DNA of 64,000 nt. It comes from Phaseolus vulgaris. Its lineage: Eukaryota > Streptophyta > Magnoliopsida > Fabales > Fabaceae. Under the pieces are notes generated by a model. That model saw only the letters and a program-made list of their open reading frames with translations, ran no database searches and had not been told where the DNA came from. The stretch spans positions 25,268,611-25,332,610 of the forward strand of contig NC_023754.2 in assembly GCF_000499845.2 (NCBI RefSeq). Direction: 5' to 3'. Position 1 is the stretch's first letter, and each line of letters opens with the position of its first letter. A program made the translations under genes and the position numbers. Of this stretch, positions 1 through 13,841 are shown piece by piece.

Positions 1-1792
1 CCAAACATATTTTCAATAAATGAATTGGAAGCAACATTTTCCTGTGATTTTGATGTTATTTTCACATGAAATCTATTATAGAGAAGCCGTGTTAAAAAAA
101 TTGGTTTAATGATCTAACACAACCATGTCAACATTATTAAGATACCGTACTGCAGATAGTGATTAGTGAATTGGTTGGCTAATCTGTCAAGTGCAACTTA
201 CAGGTTTCTCCGCTCGTATTCACTTGAACAAAAACCTTCAACGGTTTCCTGCCAACATTTGCTACAGCACGATCAAGAAGATTTGCAATCTGTCAGACAA
301 TAGAATACCAATAATCGGTACACCATTTGCAATAGAATACTAAGATCACATGCACTAAATAAAAATATCTTGTTTGATAGCACATTTTAGACGTAAACTA
401 TTTTCTGTATCATTTTAAAATTGAAATCAATTTTTACTTTATAGAACAGAATTGTAAAGAAATTTGTATCGTACATTAAAGGTCTCCTTGGACGAGTTTC
501 TCTATAAGCCCTTCTAAGAAAGAAAACTAAGAAGAAAATATGTTTTTGACTTTTCCACAAATTAAGATTAGCTTATCCACGAACTAAAAGAAAGTAGATA
601 AACTCTACGAGAGTATTTATATAAATTAACTTAAAAATGAGCTGATTTAGTCAGTTTTTGGAGAAACTAGTTCCAAGTTTTCTTCTTATTTTACTATTCT
701 AGCAAGAACTTATAGAGAAGTTCATCCAAACAAGCCTAAGTATTGCTGGAACAAAACTGAACAGAAGACTACATGTAATATAATTTTATTTGCACGAATC
801 CAGAGAACTCATTGACTAAGTGCTAGCTCCATGAATTAATTCTAAAATGTCCATCTGTAAAATTACCATTTAGATGCTCCTATCCTAAAGACTCCAAGTG
901 AAACCCAAATACATTATACCTAATTTCCAGGTTCTATGAATTATCCATATTCCGTCCCCCCTCCAAGAATTTAAAATTTACTCAAGATTTACGTCCTTAT
1001 ATGTACTCATACACGAGAAAACATACTACCCCGACAAGACAACCAACCAAATTATGAAGAAAAAAAAAAGTACCTTCTCATCATCCACAGATTCTACACA
1101 AGCAAGGTTGGGAACACCAGCTGTGAAACATAAAAGAAAAGTATTAGAATCCTCATTCATCCCCTCAACATTGAACCCACATTATTGATGTGGTAAATAT
1201 GAACTCCTCTCCACACAAATTTTTTCCAAAATCCATCATTAAGAAAAATTGTGCTCATGTTTCTAAATCAACGAACAATCAACAATTGAGAAAGTTATTT
1301 CATAATTTCCCATATTTTTAAAAAACTCAAGTTTGAGAATGAAATACCACATGTCTTAAACTCTTAATTGATCGAAACTGAGAGAATAAGAATGAAAAAT
1401 CATCGTTTCGGTTGCAGCAATGGAAGTAGGGATAGTGAATAGTAGATACCGATAAGAGGCTTGACTTTGTTACTCTGCAAATTGCCAATGAGATGCCACT
1501 CGATGTCACCGGGAAGCTGTGATTGGGAAAGGAAATATAAGCATTGAGAAGTGAATAAAGCAAGAAAGGGAAAGAACTAACTAACCTGAGGAGCTTTCTG
1601 AAGGAGTTCTTGAACGTAGTTCTCGCCGAAGAATCTATGGCCGGCGTCGTATACCTGACGGAGAGCAGAAACTGATTTAGTCTTGCTAGCCGCCACAACA
1701 CGGATCTCTTGCACATTCCGGCCAGAGCGCTCAGTAGCCCCTTGGACGCGATCCAGCACTGCGTTTAGCGACGGCGCTGCTGACGATGCCAT
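1..1792 (-). CDS. PLP homeostasis protein, YggS/PROSC family (5' part, runs off left edge)
   Basis: Pyridoxal-phosphate-binding protein of the YggS/PROSC/YBL036C family, a fold-type III alanine-racemase-like barrel that buffers cellular PLP and has no known catalytic activity. Four coding exons are visible on the minus strand: 1586-1792, 1450-1516, 1074-1120 and 202-289, all with GT-AG borders and continuous frame; 1-201 is intron and later exons lie outside. Exon 1 holds VAASKTKSV, with the lysine expected to bind PLP, then FGENYVQEL. Exon 2 has WHLIGNLQSNK. Exon 4 ends in QVNTSGE. These are the family landmarks in the right order. The start is the ATG at 1792-1790, which gives the usual short leader before the first strand. 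No targeting peptide is evident, so a cytosolic protein is inferred. The C-terminal part of the barrel cannot be assessed. Confidence 0.93.
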
Positions 1793-3875
1793 TGGCCTTG
1801 GCCCTTCTCACTGACCTCACCACGGATCTTCCGCATATGACAAACGACATGGGGAAATACAGTATTGGACGTGGGCCCATGGACTTGCCTCTCAGGCTTC
1901 TTAAATTCTTTTGTTTTTTTTAACAAAACATTTTTTAGATTTGGGTGAAGTAACGAGAGAAATAGAGAATGAGAAAAAATAGTGCATAATACAGATGGTA
2001 ATCTGACCCGTCCAAGACCTGTTTTATGTTTCAAACCCACGAAGAGAGATGCTAGTACATTTCTCATTCATTTCAATCCAATTTGTAAATTAAGATATAG
2101 AAAAATATAAAATAAATCTATAATCTAAAAATAATTATATATAATAAGTGAGAGAATATATATAGATTAATAAAATTAAATGTTTCGTTGTTATGTGTAA
2201 ATTAAAATTAATGGTTCAACCAATATAACTATGATCCTACTTGTCGGACGGACGTAGTATGCAGATAGTGTAAATAATGAAAAAGACAAAAATAAGAAAA
2301 ATCATAATCATTATGAGGTCAGATTTTCGTCAAGCGGTTTCATGGATAGATCAAATACTATTAGAGAAGTGAATTCAAGTGAGATAAGAGGTATCAACAC
2401 ATGACAACCAACTTAATTGAATGTATGAACTTTGTTTTAAAGAGAGTATGTTTATTATCAATTTCTGCTCTTGTTAAACAAAATTTGAAAGAACAAATTC
2501 CTAACTTATGAAAGAGGGATGAAGACAAAGTGCATATTGCGATTGTGAGAAGTTTCAAGCTTTTTGAGTGTTTTGTCTTTTGTCGTTTATTCCACTTGCC
2601 ACTTACAATTGTTAACCTATGTTGACTCAATTTATCGTTACAGAATATCTACCAGGCTTACGAAGTCCAGTTTTATCCAGTTCAAAATAAAGATTATTGA
2701 TTTACTTATAGAAGCATGAATCTCATATTTCATTCCTTGATCCTCACATGAATTGTAAACGGGAATATTCAACTACTACTTGTATCCATAATAACATGTC
2801 ATAATTAATAAAAAAAATATTCTTATTGTCCATAAAGGAAGATGACAAACTGAGACATTACCCAAATAAACAATGATAAATAATTTCTATAATATTTATT
2901 TCTCTAATTATTTCATTCTTTATTTCAATTATGGTAACATATGTTTTAGTGGTGTTGCTTTAAATTTTCTGAAATTACATTCAATTAATATGAATAATTT
3001 TATTAATTAATTAAATTAACTAAATTTACATAAGCAAAAATTAGCACATTATATTTAATTACTTTTTTAAAAATTATTTAAATATATGACTACATTACTA
3101 TTTTAAATTATCCAAAATGCATTCAATTAAAAAATAATTAATTATATTATCTAAATTTATAAAAAAAACACACACACAATGTATACTCATTAAAAAGAAA
3201 AAAAAAGGAAAAAAAAATGCTAACATGATTAAAATAAATATATATATATATATATAAACCTGCTAACAAGCACGATTTAAAAAAAAAAAAAACTGAATTA
3301 GTATATAGAAGCAAGTAAGCACAAGCACGACTGGTCTATTTCTAATTTTCCGAAGTCTATCTATTTCTGTAATTTTATATACAAATTCCACCACTTTTAT
3401 AGAAAAGATGCTAAGGAGGGAATAAGGTAGGAAGAGGCTAATGGGGAAAGAGAACAAAATTGTCTTCTATAAAATTAAAAATAAATAATAGTAAGTAAAA
3501 AATGTTAAAAAAATATATAAAGAATATTGATGAAAAAAATTAAATAAATTTATATATTAATTATTTGTTTAATAAGTTATTTTAAAAGTAGTTATTAAAA
3601 TAATCAAATGAGTTAGTAGGTAATTATTTATCTTATTAAACACATTCGCTGTATTATTCTTCTAATACAGATCCTCCTCTCTTACAAGACAAGTATCCCC
3701 TTGAAAATGTTCAAATGTGTAATAAGAATTACCTTTTTATAACTAATACTAATAAGAATTCTGTTATTCAAATTAATTTGTTACTTACAATATTGAGCTG
3801 AAAAGATGTGTCAAAATTCTTTTATATAACAAAGGTCAAACTAGGCGATTGGAATGTCTGCATAGTATGGTGGTT
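1793..3875. other. AT-rich intergenic region
   Basis: Stretch between the PLP-homeostasis gene and the first STIG1-like promoter. It should include the minus-strand promoter just right of 1792. The rest is AT-rich with poly-A runs and a short TA run near 3240-3256. The open frames here have low-complexity translations and no recognisable family. I see no gene. Confidence 0.6.
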
Positions 3876-3895
3876 CTGTAACGGTTTTTTGGTTT
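3876..3895 (+). promoter_or_regulatory. Conserved upstream motif A of first STIG1-like gene (TAACGG core)
   Basis: CTGTAACGG followed by a T run and GGTTT, 339 bp upstream of the start codon. Nearly the same string lies 355 bp upstream of the second STIG1-like gene at 7149-7169, and both are followed by GACTGC (3901-3906 and 7181-7186). TAACGG resembles a plant MYB-binding core. Function is inferred from conservation only. Confidence 0.45.
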
Positions 3896-4062
3896 CCTTA
3901 GACTGCATATAATCGAAAGACTAGTTGGTTTTCTTATACAGATTTTACACATAAGATTTAGTTGTTCTTGAATAATCCTTCTATTTTCAACTTATTAGTT
4001 ATATTGAAGAAGTTGTTGCCAAAAATTAAGCCTAACTTTTTCTACACATCAATTTGGCCATT

Positions 4063-4077
4063 TTAGACCACTCCACT
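4063..4077 (+). promoter_or_regulatory. Conserved upstream motif B of first STIG1-like gene
   Basis: TTAGACCACTCCACT, 152 bp upstream of the ATG. It matches 7358-7372, 146 bp upstream of the second STIG1-like gene, at all but one position, within otherwise diverged flanks. This suggests a retained cis element; the binding factor is unknown. Confidence 0.45.
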
Positions 4078-4153
4078 AACTAACAACTTACACGTAGACT
4101 ATTAGCTCATGCACGTAATCTATGTAAAAGCAAAACTCATCAACCTCCTCTTC

Positions 4154-4160
4154 TATAAAT
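4154..4160 (+). promoter_or_regulatory. TATA box of first STIG1-like gene
   Basis: TATAAAT about 60 bp before the ATG at 4215. This predicts a transcription start near 4185 and a 5' leader of about 30 nt, which supports the chosen start codon. Confidence 0.6.
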
Positions 4161-4214
4161 ACTTGAAACATTCTGAATCAAAGCATCCACCTCCACCACA
4201 TTACTTCTTTTTCT

Positions 4215-4613
4215 ATGATGAAGTTGTTGAAGACCCTCTTCCTTGTGGCCTTGTTAATGGCTTTGGCCATTACTGCTCTGTCAGCAACATCTGCAGATTC
4301 GAATGAAGAGCCAAAGTCTCTCCGAGGAACAAGCCGATTCCTTTCCCAGAGGGTGGCGTTGACATGTGAGAAGAACCCGAAGATATGCCTTGCTAAAGGT
4401 AGTGCAGGGCCTGATTGCTGCAACAAGAAGTGTGTGAAGTTTTCCACAGACAGACTCAACTGCGGAAGGTGTGGAAAAAAATGCAGCTTCGGAAAGATAT
4501 GCTGCGAAGGGAAGTGCGTGAACCCTAACACTAACGAGAAGCATTGCGGCAAATGTGGCATCAAGTGCAACGCCAAAGGTTCTTGTGTTTTCGGGATGTG
4601 CAGCTATGGATAG
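4215..4613 (+). CDS. STIG1-like secreted cysteine-rich protein, copy 1
   Basis: Intronless 132-residue member of the stigma-specific STIG1 family. These are small apoplastic proteins; characterised members act at the stigma surface (exudate secretion, pollen-tube growth through receptor and phosphoinositide binding) and in flowers. A hydrophobic signal peptide spans about residues 1-24 (LLKTLFLVALLMALAITALS), followed by a short polar linker. The Cys-rich domain runs from about residue 50 to the end with 16 cysteines, including GPDCC, CGRCGKKC, ICCEGKC, CGKCG and a final SCVFGMC. Two adjacent ATGs (4215, 4218) could start translation; the first is used. A good TATA box lies 60 bp upstream. 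The paralogue at 7504 is on the same strand. The family call is firm; site of expression is unknown. Confidence 0.94.
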   Translation: MMKLLKTLFLVALLMALAITALSATSADSNEEPKSLRGTSRFLSQRVALTCEKNPKICLAKGSAGPDCCNKKCVKFSTDRLNCGRCGKKCSFGKICCEGKCVNPNTNEKHCGKCGIKCNAKGSCVFGMCSYG

Positions 4614-4630
4614 AGCTTGCAACACTCAAC

Positions 4631-4766
4631 CCTTATTATTATTCTTTGCATTGATTAATTACTTGGTTTTTACAAATGTTATATATTTCCTTAAATGTCC
4701 TTATTATTATTCTTTGCACTGATTAATTACTTGGTTTTTACAAATGTTATATATTTCCTTAAATGT
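4631..4766 (+). repeat. 68-bp tandem duplication in the 3' UTR of STIG1-like copy 1
   Basis: Units 4631-4698 and 4699-4766 are identical except for one base (GCATT versus GCACT). They begin 18 bp after the stop codon, so the duplication probably lies in the 3' UTR. The near identity implies a recent event. Confidence 0.9.
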
Positions 4767-7148
4767 CCTGATTATTGTTTTTACAGTAGTTTGTAATTGG
4801 TGGTTTGTGAAATAAATTATTAAGTGTAATTTGTTATTGAAATATTTCTTCTTATATAATCCTCAAGTGTTGGAGACAAAATGTAAAAAATATGACATGA
4901 TTTTCAATTAAAATATTAATTATATATGTAATCAGTGATACTTTTCACATATGTGTAATACAATTTATTTATCTATTTTCATTAATTTATAAATAAATTT
5001 ATCTAATTCATCTCTTAAAAAATAGAAAAAATGAAGATATATGGACCAAATTAATCTATTAATAATAATAATTCATATTTTATTTTTCTAAATTCCATGG
5101 ATTATACTATCGGCACGAAATTAATCTAATTAATTTTTTCTCAATTAATTCATTCTTAAATTTATTTTTTAAGTTGTTAAAAAAAATTAATTTATTTTAA
5201 AATTTATTGATTTTTTTAAAATATTATTTTATGAATGGATTGTATAATTTATTTATTGAAGAAGAAATCAGTTAATTGGATTGAATTTTTATTAAATAGA
5301 TAATAACAACTATAACATGTCCAATGCTTGTAATCAACGAGTACTAAATGATATAATTTCCTACAAGGGGGCACATTAACCAAACTGTTAATTTAAAATA
5401 AACTGTAGAATCTCAAAACATTTGAATAGTTGAGCAAACTCACTAAGTTTTCATAAAAAGATAATTAAGAAGCCACTTAAAAATATGTGGATTAACTTAT
5501 ATAAGGTGATTCAATTTAATAATTGATATTCAATTTGAACTCTACTTAGTTTTCAAAGGGTTTTTTTCATATTTTACGAGACTTTTTCTATGTATATTTT
5601 ATTGAATTTTACAAAATTTACATAACATTTTTGCAAGAAACTTATTTGTTCTAAATTTTTATGAAAAAATCTGTAAAAGTTACATAAATATGAAAAATTA
5701 TAATAGTAGGTTTGTAGGTATTATCGCTAAACAAATTTGGATTGAGTCCTAAAGATAGTTTTTTGGCCGACTTTTTAACACTGTCGCTTTGAGATGTTTG
5801 AATATCACATGAGAAAAGTTTCACCTATTAGTGAAAGTATTAGAATATATGAGTATAGTGTGTATTGCATGAAATAATGTTTACCTGTTATTTATCTCTC
5901 TTAAAGTCGTAAAGCTCTTTTATAACACTCATAGATCCCCTTCAAGAATTAGTAACCTCATAATAAAGAATATATCTTAGTCGATTCAGTTGTATTAAAT
6001 ATTTAAATTTTTTTTTGTTACCTTAACACCAACGTTAATGTATTCGTTATTTATCAAAAGCAAACTCTTTTATGTCATTGGATATGTTTTCCTTGTTTGG
6101 ACCGAACCGCATTTGTTGGGATCAAAATTAGTAATAATATATATAAAGTAAGAATGAAAACCTAATCAGTATAACCTATTTATTTATGCATAGGAGGTTT
6201 TTTTTTTCAAATCTTGTGGGGATTTTAAAAGGTTGATCCAACCAAATAAATTTAAAGTGTTTGTTTAGCAACAAAAATAAAATACAAAGCTATGTTCCAC
6301 TATATATGTTAAAAGGCTTGCATCATTTGAGTGGGACCTGGTGCTTTATGATAGGGTAGGCCTCGACCTTTAAGCTTTAATAGTGTAATCCTAAGAGAGC
6401 CGTAGGATTTTTTTGTTTTTGCTGGTGTATTTTCTGTTTTCTTATTTGTGGAAGATTTGTTAAAGAAACCTGCTACTATGTAAACTGTGTGGTTTTCTCG
6501 ATATTATAAGGACCTCTAAAATATTTCTTTTAATTGATTTATTTGTTATTAAAAAAATCAAAAAATAAGTTTGAAATAAAATAAAAAAGTTTAAGTTTAT
6601 TTTCACTTAATCAAGAATAATACTAATTTTCCACCAAGCCACTTTATAGTAAAACATAACCATGACAGTAATTTAAGCAAACTTGGAAAAAATGTGTACG
6701 TAGACTAACATATTTACACCTTTAAATAAATTAATAAATATATAATCTCAAAATATTATAGCAAAATTTAATGAAACACTTATTCTATTCATTTAAATAA
6801 GCTTGGTGGAAATAAAAAAAATGACTTTCAAAACTTTTTCTTATATTTGACTTAATTAATTTATTTGGAATATACCTGCCTCAAAAAGTTAGCATAATAT
6901 TTTTTTCCATGCAAATAGGGGACATAGTAAGACTTTGTCATTCATGTAAAGAACAGTCTTGTAAATTAATAATATATTTTAAACAGACATGAGATATTAA
7001 CACAAAATAGAAATAAAGCTAAAAAATTTTAAACCAGTAAAAGGTAGCTGAAATGAAACACATGAGCTGGTTGTTGACTATCTATGTTAAATACTTATTT
7101 CTATTTCTTATATCAGAAGGTCAGAGGGAAGAAAACATATCAGTGCCT
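4767..7148. other. AT-rich intergenic region between the STIG1-like genes
   Basis: Long AT-rich spacer between the paralogues. Only short frames with no family resemblance are present. I saw no inverted or direct terminal repeats indicating an intact transposon. Confidence 0.55.
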
Positions 7149-7169
7149 CTGTAACGGTTTTTCTGGTTT
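7149..7169 (+). promoter_or_regulatory. Conserved upstream motif A of second STIG1-like gene
   Basis: CTGTAACGG, T run, then GGTTT, 355 bp before the ATG. It is the counterpart of 3876-3895, with one extra base in the T-rich spacer. Confidence 0.45.
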
Positions 7170-7357
7170 ATTTCAGGAAAGACTGCGTTTTCTTAATACT
7201 TTTGTACAGGCAATTAAATGTTTCACACGGCACAAGTTAATCTCGCCATCTGCATAACAACGCACAATATATCCAAGACATTCACATTTCATACGTAGAA
7301 AGAACAAATCTATCTAATTTCGTTACTTCACCACACATTAGTTAGCTAGCTGTTGAA

Positions 7358-7372
7358 TTAGACCGCTCCACT
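7358..7372 (+). promoter_or_regulatory. Conserved upstream motif B of second STIG1-like gene
   Basis: TTAGACCGCTCCACT, counterpart of 4063-4077 with one substitution and nearly the same distance to the start codon (146 versus 152 bp). Confidence 0.45.
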
Positions 7373-7443
7373 TGCACACTGTTTCAATCTTTCCAATCTA
7401 CTATACTATTACCTTAAGCTCCTTCAATTTACTCCATTCCTTC

Positions 7444-7451
7444 TATATATA
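7444..7451 (+). promoter_or_regulatory. TATA box of second STIG1-like gene
   Basis: TATATATA about 60 bp before the ATG at 7504, mirroring copy 1. It lies downstream of the in-frame ATG at 7372, which is therefore unlikely to be in the mRNA. Confidence 0.55.
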
Positions 7452-7503
7452 TAGCCACCAAAGAACTCTTCATTTCACTCCAAGAAAACCTTTCTATTCA
7501 GAT

Positions 7504-7983
7504 ATGAAGTCCCTTCTTCAGATACTCTTCCTTGTGGCCATGCTAGTGCCTTTGGCCATTGCTGATTCACAAACACTACACACACAAAAATCTCCATTCC
7601 TCACCACCACTTATCCTAAAACTCACAACTCTACTGAAAGCCCAGCTACCCCATCTTCTGAAAGTCTAGAATTAGCCTCTCTCCGTGGAGCCAAGGGCCT
7701 CCATGGCCATAAAAATGTGCGTGGGGCCATGACTTGTGATAAATACCCTAGAGTTTGTCGCGCTAAGGGCAGCGAAGGACCTGACTGTTGCAAGAGAAAA
7801 TGTGTGAACGTGTCAACTGACAGAAATAACTGTGGCATGTGTGGAAAAAAGTGCAAGTACTCGCAAGTGTGTTGCAAAGGTAAGTGTGTGAATCCTATGT
7901 TTGACAAGCACCATTGTGGAAAATGCGGCAACAAGTGCGTCAAAGGGGATTCCTGTGTTTTTGGTTTGTGCAGCTACGCGTGA
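7504..7983 (+). CDS. STIG1-like secreted cysteine-rich protein, copy 2
   Basis: Intronless 159-residue STIG1-family protein, paralogue of copy 1. The signal peptide MKSLLQILFLVAMLVPLAIA is followed by a longer Ser/Thr/Pro-rich segment (about residues 21-75) that copy 1 lacks. The C-terminal Cys-rich domain again has 16 cysteines: CDKYPRVC, GPDCC, CGMCGKKC, VCCKGKC, CGKCG, SCVFGLC. The frame stays open upstream to 7372, but I start at 7504 because the signal peptide begins there and the TATA box at 7444-7451 lies between the two ATGs. It is predicted to be secreted. The long pre-domain segment may be a cleaved or glycosylated region (inference). Confidence 0.93.
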   Translation: MKSLLQILFLVAMLVPLAIADSQTLHTQKSPFLTTTYPKTHNSTESPATPSSESLELASLRGAKGLHGHKNVRGAMTCDKYPRVCRAKGSEGPDCCKRKCVNVSTDRNNCGMCGKKCKYSQVCCKGKCVNPMFDKHHCGKCGNKCVKGDSCVFGLCSYA

Positions 7984-9295
7984 ATGAATAATAGGGGCAT
8001 CAACTGGGATGAATGCGAATATTCAATTAATTAGTTTTTATTATTTGGTCGAATGAAAGATTATAATCTATTATTTGTATCTGACTAAATAAAGGAACAC
8101 AAATGATCATTTTAGGATGATATAGATGATCTTTGTTGCTACGTGGGATATATATGTAACTACCATTCTTTTTTTTCATTTGTCGTGGTTGAATAAATTG
8201 AATTCATTTGATATATTTATAGCTTGTGTTGTTAAAAAACTTGTTAAAGGAGTATACACGTTTTCAGAATTTGATCTTACGTGACGAGGAAAATGGTTTT
8301 TAGTACTAGGTGGTTTTTTTTGGATATAAAGGATTATTAATTTGCATTAATTGAACATTTTTTCTTATAATTGTAGTTTAAAGGTTTGAATGCAGTGGCG
8401 GAGCATGCTCTTATTCCATGGGTGCCACTGCACCTGTTCATTATTTTAAAACAATCTATTAAATATATTAATTGGGTATATTTTGTCTTGAGAGGTATGA
8501 ACAAATCTATATGTAAGCTTAAATAGTAATACAAACATAAAAAAATTATGAATTTTAAAAAAATTATTTATCTTTCGTTTTATTTATTAGAATAAATCTA
8601 TAAAACCAATATCTATCAAATTAAAATACCTCTAACTAAAATATACTAAATTAAAAGGAATTCCTTTTTTTTTTTTTAGTTGGCTACTATATATAACTTT
8701 TCTATCTAAGATGACAGTACTTTCTAGTTTGAGGGCCTAGTTTGTGAATGCATTAATTAGGCCCATTAAGACTGTGAAGCCCGTGACCGGTCCACATACT
8801 TGGATCTGTGTACCCATCCTATTTCTCTCTTCTAAATTTGTAGTAATGAACCTTTTGTGAATTGTTCCTATTTTTCTTGAAATATCTTTTACGTGAACAT
8901 TTAATTTAAAAGTATATTTTTTCTCCAAATTGACTTAATAGTTTCCTTGTCTTATATATTACATTCTCATGTTTTCATCTTTCTTTTTGATAAAGCTAGC
9001 TATGCTAAAAAGTAGGGTGGAATATAATTCACTATATTAACTGTTACATCTTTGCATACCTTTTTTCAAAAGAAAAAAAAAACCTAGTTTAAGTTATAGT
9101 TCATCACTTCAAATAGTAATTCATGATGTCAATGAAAATAACTTGTTTTTAGGATTTAAAATAGGCAAAAGTAAAACCAAACAATAGAGAGGTGGATAAG
9201 ATAAGTAATATCAAGAATGAGTATAGGGTAGAAGATTATTTAAGTTAAAAATGAAAAATTTGTTTTTATATTTAGTAAACTTTAAAAAAAATCTT

Positions 9296-9469
9296 TAAGT
9301 CTAACTCAATCTTAAAAAATAACCTGTAAAATAAGATTTGTATCCACTTATATATTATAGATTAATCTTATTTTTAATTGTACAAAACTGATTTAAGTAT
9401 AACTCAATATTTCAAAATGGACTTGTAAGATAAAATTTGCATTCACCTATATATATCATGATTAATCTT
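9296..9469. repeat. Two tandem diverged copies of an interspersed repeat
   Basis: Copies at about 9296-9370 and 9393-9469 share the order TAAGTMTAACTCAAT, CTTGTAARATAA-like, a TTTGYATYCAC block, then a TATAT run and ATTAATCTT. I recall similar strings as an abundant repeat in legume genomes; that is from memory and unverified. Confidence 0.5.
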
Positions 9470-10833
9470 TTTTTTAGTCGATATCTTAATTATAAAAAAT
9501 ATTATAATAATGATTATTTTTTTTTATTAGAACAAACTTATTTAGATTCTGATTAAATAAAAAATAATATTTTATCTTGTTCATAAAAGTTAATATTTTG
9601 TAGATATAAATAAATATTACATTTGATAGACATCGTTATTGAGTTTTGTTTATTTGGCTCAACTTTCTTTTTCTGTTTCAGTTAGGTTTTAGTATTTTTT
9701 TATATATATATACCATGTATTTTACTCTCTAATACATAAGTAAATAAGAATTTTTTTATTTGTTTTTCTCTCTTTTACGCTTGAATCATTATCTCTTATT
9801 TCATTTACAATTAGGGTTTATAAGAACATTCCTTTCTCCATTACGATTACTTACGTGCGTGCGATTACGTGCGCTCTATTTGATGTACCATATCAGACCA
9901 GAAATATTCATCTTTATTTATCGTAATATACATACTGAAAGAAATAAAGACTAACAATATAAATTGAAAAGATATAAATAAAATAAAAACTTCAATGAAA
10001 GACATATTAGAACAAACACTTCAATAATTAACCAAATAAAAAAAAACTTGAAAAAGGTTCCAATACCACATATTAGATGAACAATAGAACCAAATTTTGG
10101 ATTTTTATTATTTTAGAAAAAACTTTCCTTGACTTTCATGGAAGACTATAACTTCCAACTAAGTCACACTATAAGAAATAAGATTTTCAAGGTGCCTTAC
10201 TCTATGGACCATAAAATCATCAATGCCACTCATACTAAAGGATGAGTCCCAGTAATTATGTTGGAGACTTTCCTGAATTTATAACTTCAATACAATATTT
10301 ATAAAAAAAAGTATTTCCCACACAATATTATACATTAGAAAAGGTTGAGTTGTACAACTTCAACAAGGAAATTTGTCCTTTATTCAATACACGGTTAACT
10401 TTGATGAGTTGTCCAAATTATTAATTTTTTAAATTTTAAAAAATTAAACATACATCACATGTGTTTTTGCTAATTAAGATAATTGAGACAGTGAAGTATA
10501 TAATAAAAATTAACTACCAGACTCAAGACGTGGTAGTTTTAAAATATAATTAAAATTAAAATAAAAACCAATTTATGTACATCAAACATAACCCTCCTAG
10601 TTATATATTATTATAAACCATAAATAATTTATAGGTAATTATCTTCATTGTGGCTTTGGTAAGTTATTTGAGATATTTTTATGATACTTTTCTTTATTCT
10701 ATACAATCATGAAATATATAATAAAAATGTAATTTTAGAATAGAATTAAAGATAAAATAGAAAGGTGATATGTGGACTAAATATAAGATTTCTATTATAT
10801 ATTATCAGTGATGACAGGTGGTATTGATTTAAA

Positions 10834-10859
10834 ATATATATATATATATATATATATAT
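10834..10859. repeat. (AT)n microsatellite
   Basis: Uninterrupted AT dinucleotide run of 26 bases. Confidence 0.9.
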
Positions 10860-11113
10860 GTTTCTAATTTAAAAATAGAATTACTTAAAAAAAATTATTA
10901 ATTAATAAATAAATTAATATAAGTGTTTGGCAATGTGAGAGGTTGGGGCTAGTGGCCCATGACCCGGTGTTGAGATTTAACAGTATGAGAGTTGACGAGA
11001 CGATATGAAGATCCAAATCGAATCTGAACAATATTACAGACCTAAATTCAAAAGCGCACTCTAGTGAAGTGTTCTGTTGAGTTCGCCTTTTCTCACTGGC
11101 CAATTCAATTTAA

Positions 11114-13841
<2,728 letters not shown>

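Noticed and set aside
1327..1716. 129-residue minus-strand open frame overlapping exons 1-2 of the PLP-homeostasis gene
   Set aside because: It is in a different frame from the recognised protein, spans an intron and matches nothing.
7372..7503. In-frame N-terminal extension of STIG1-like copy 2
   Set aside because: The TATA box lies downstream of this ATG, and the signal peptide starts at 7504.
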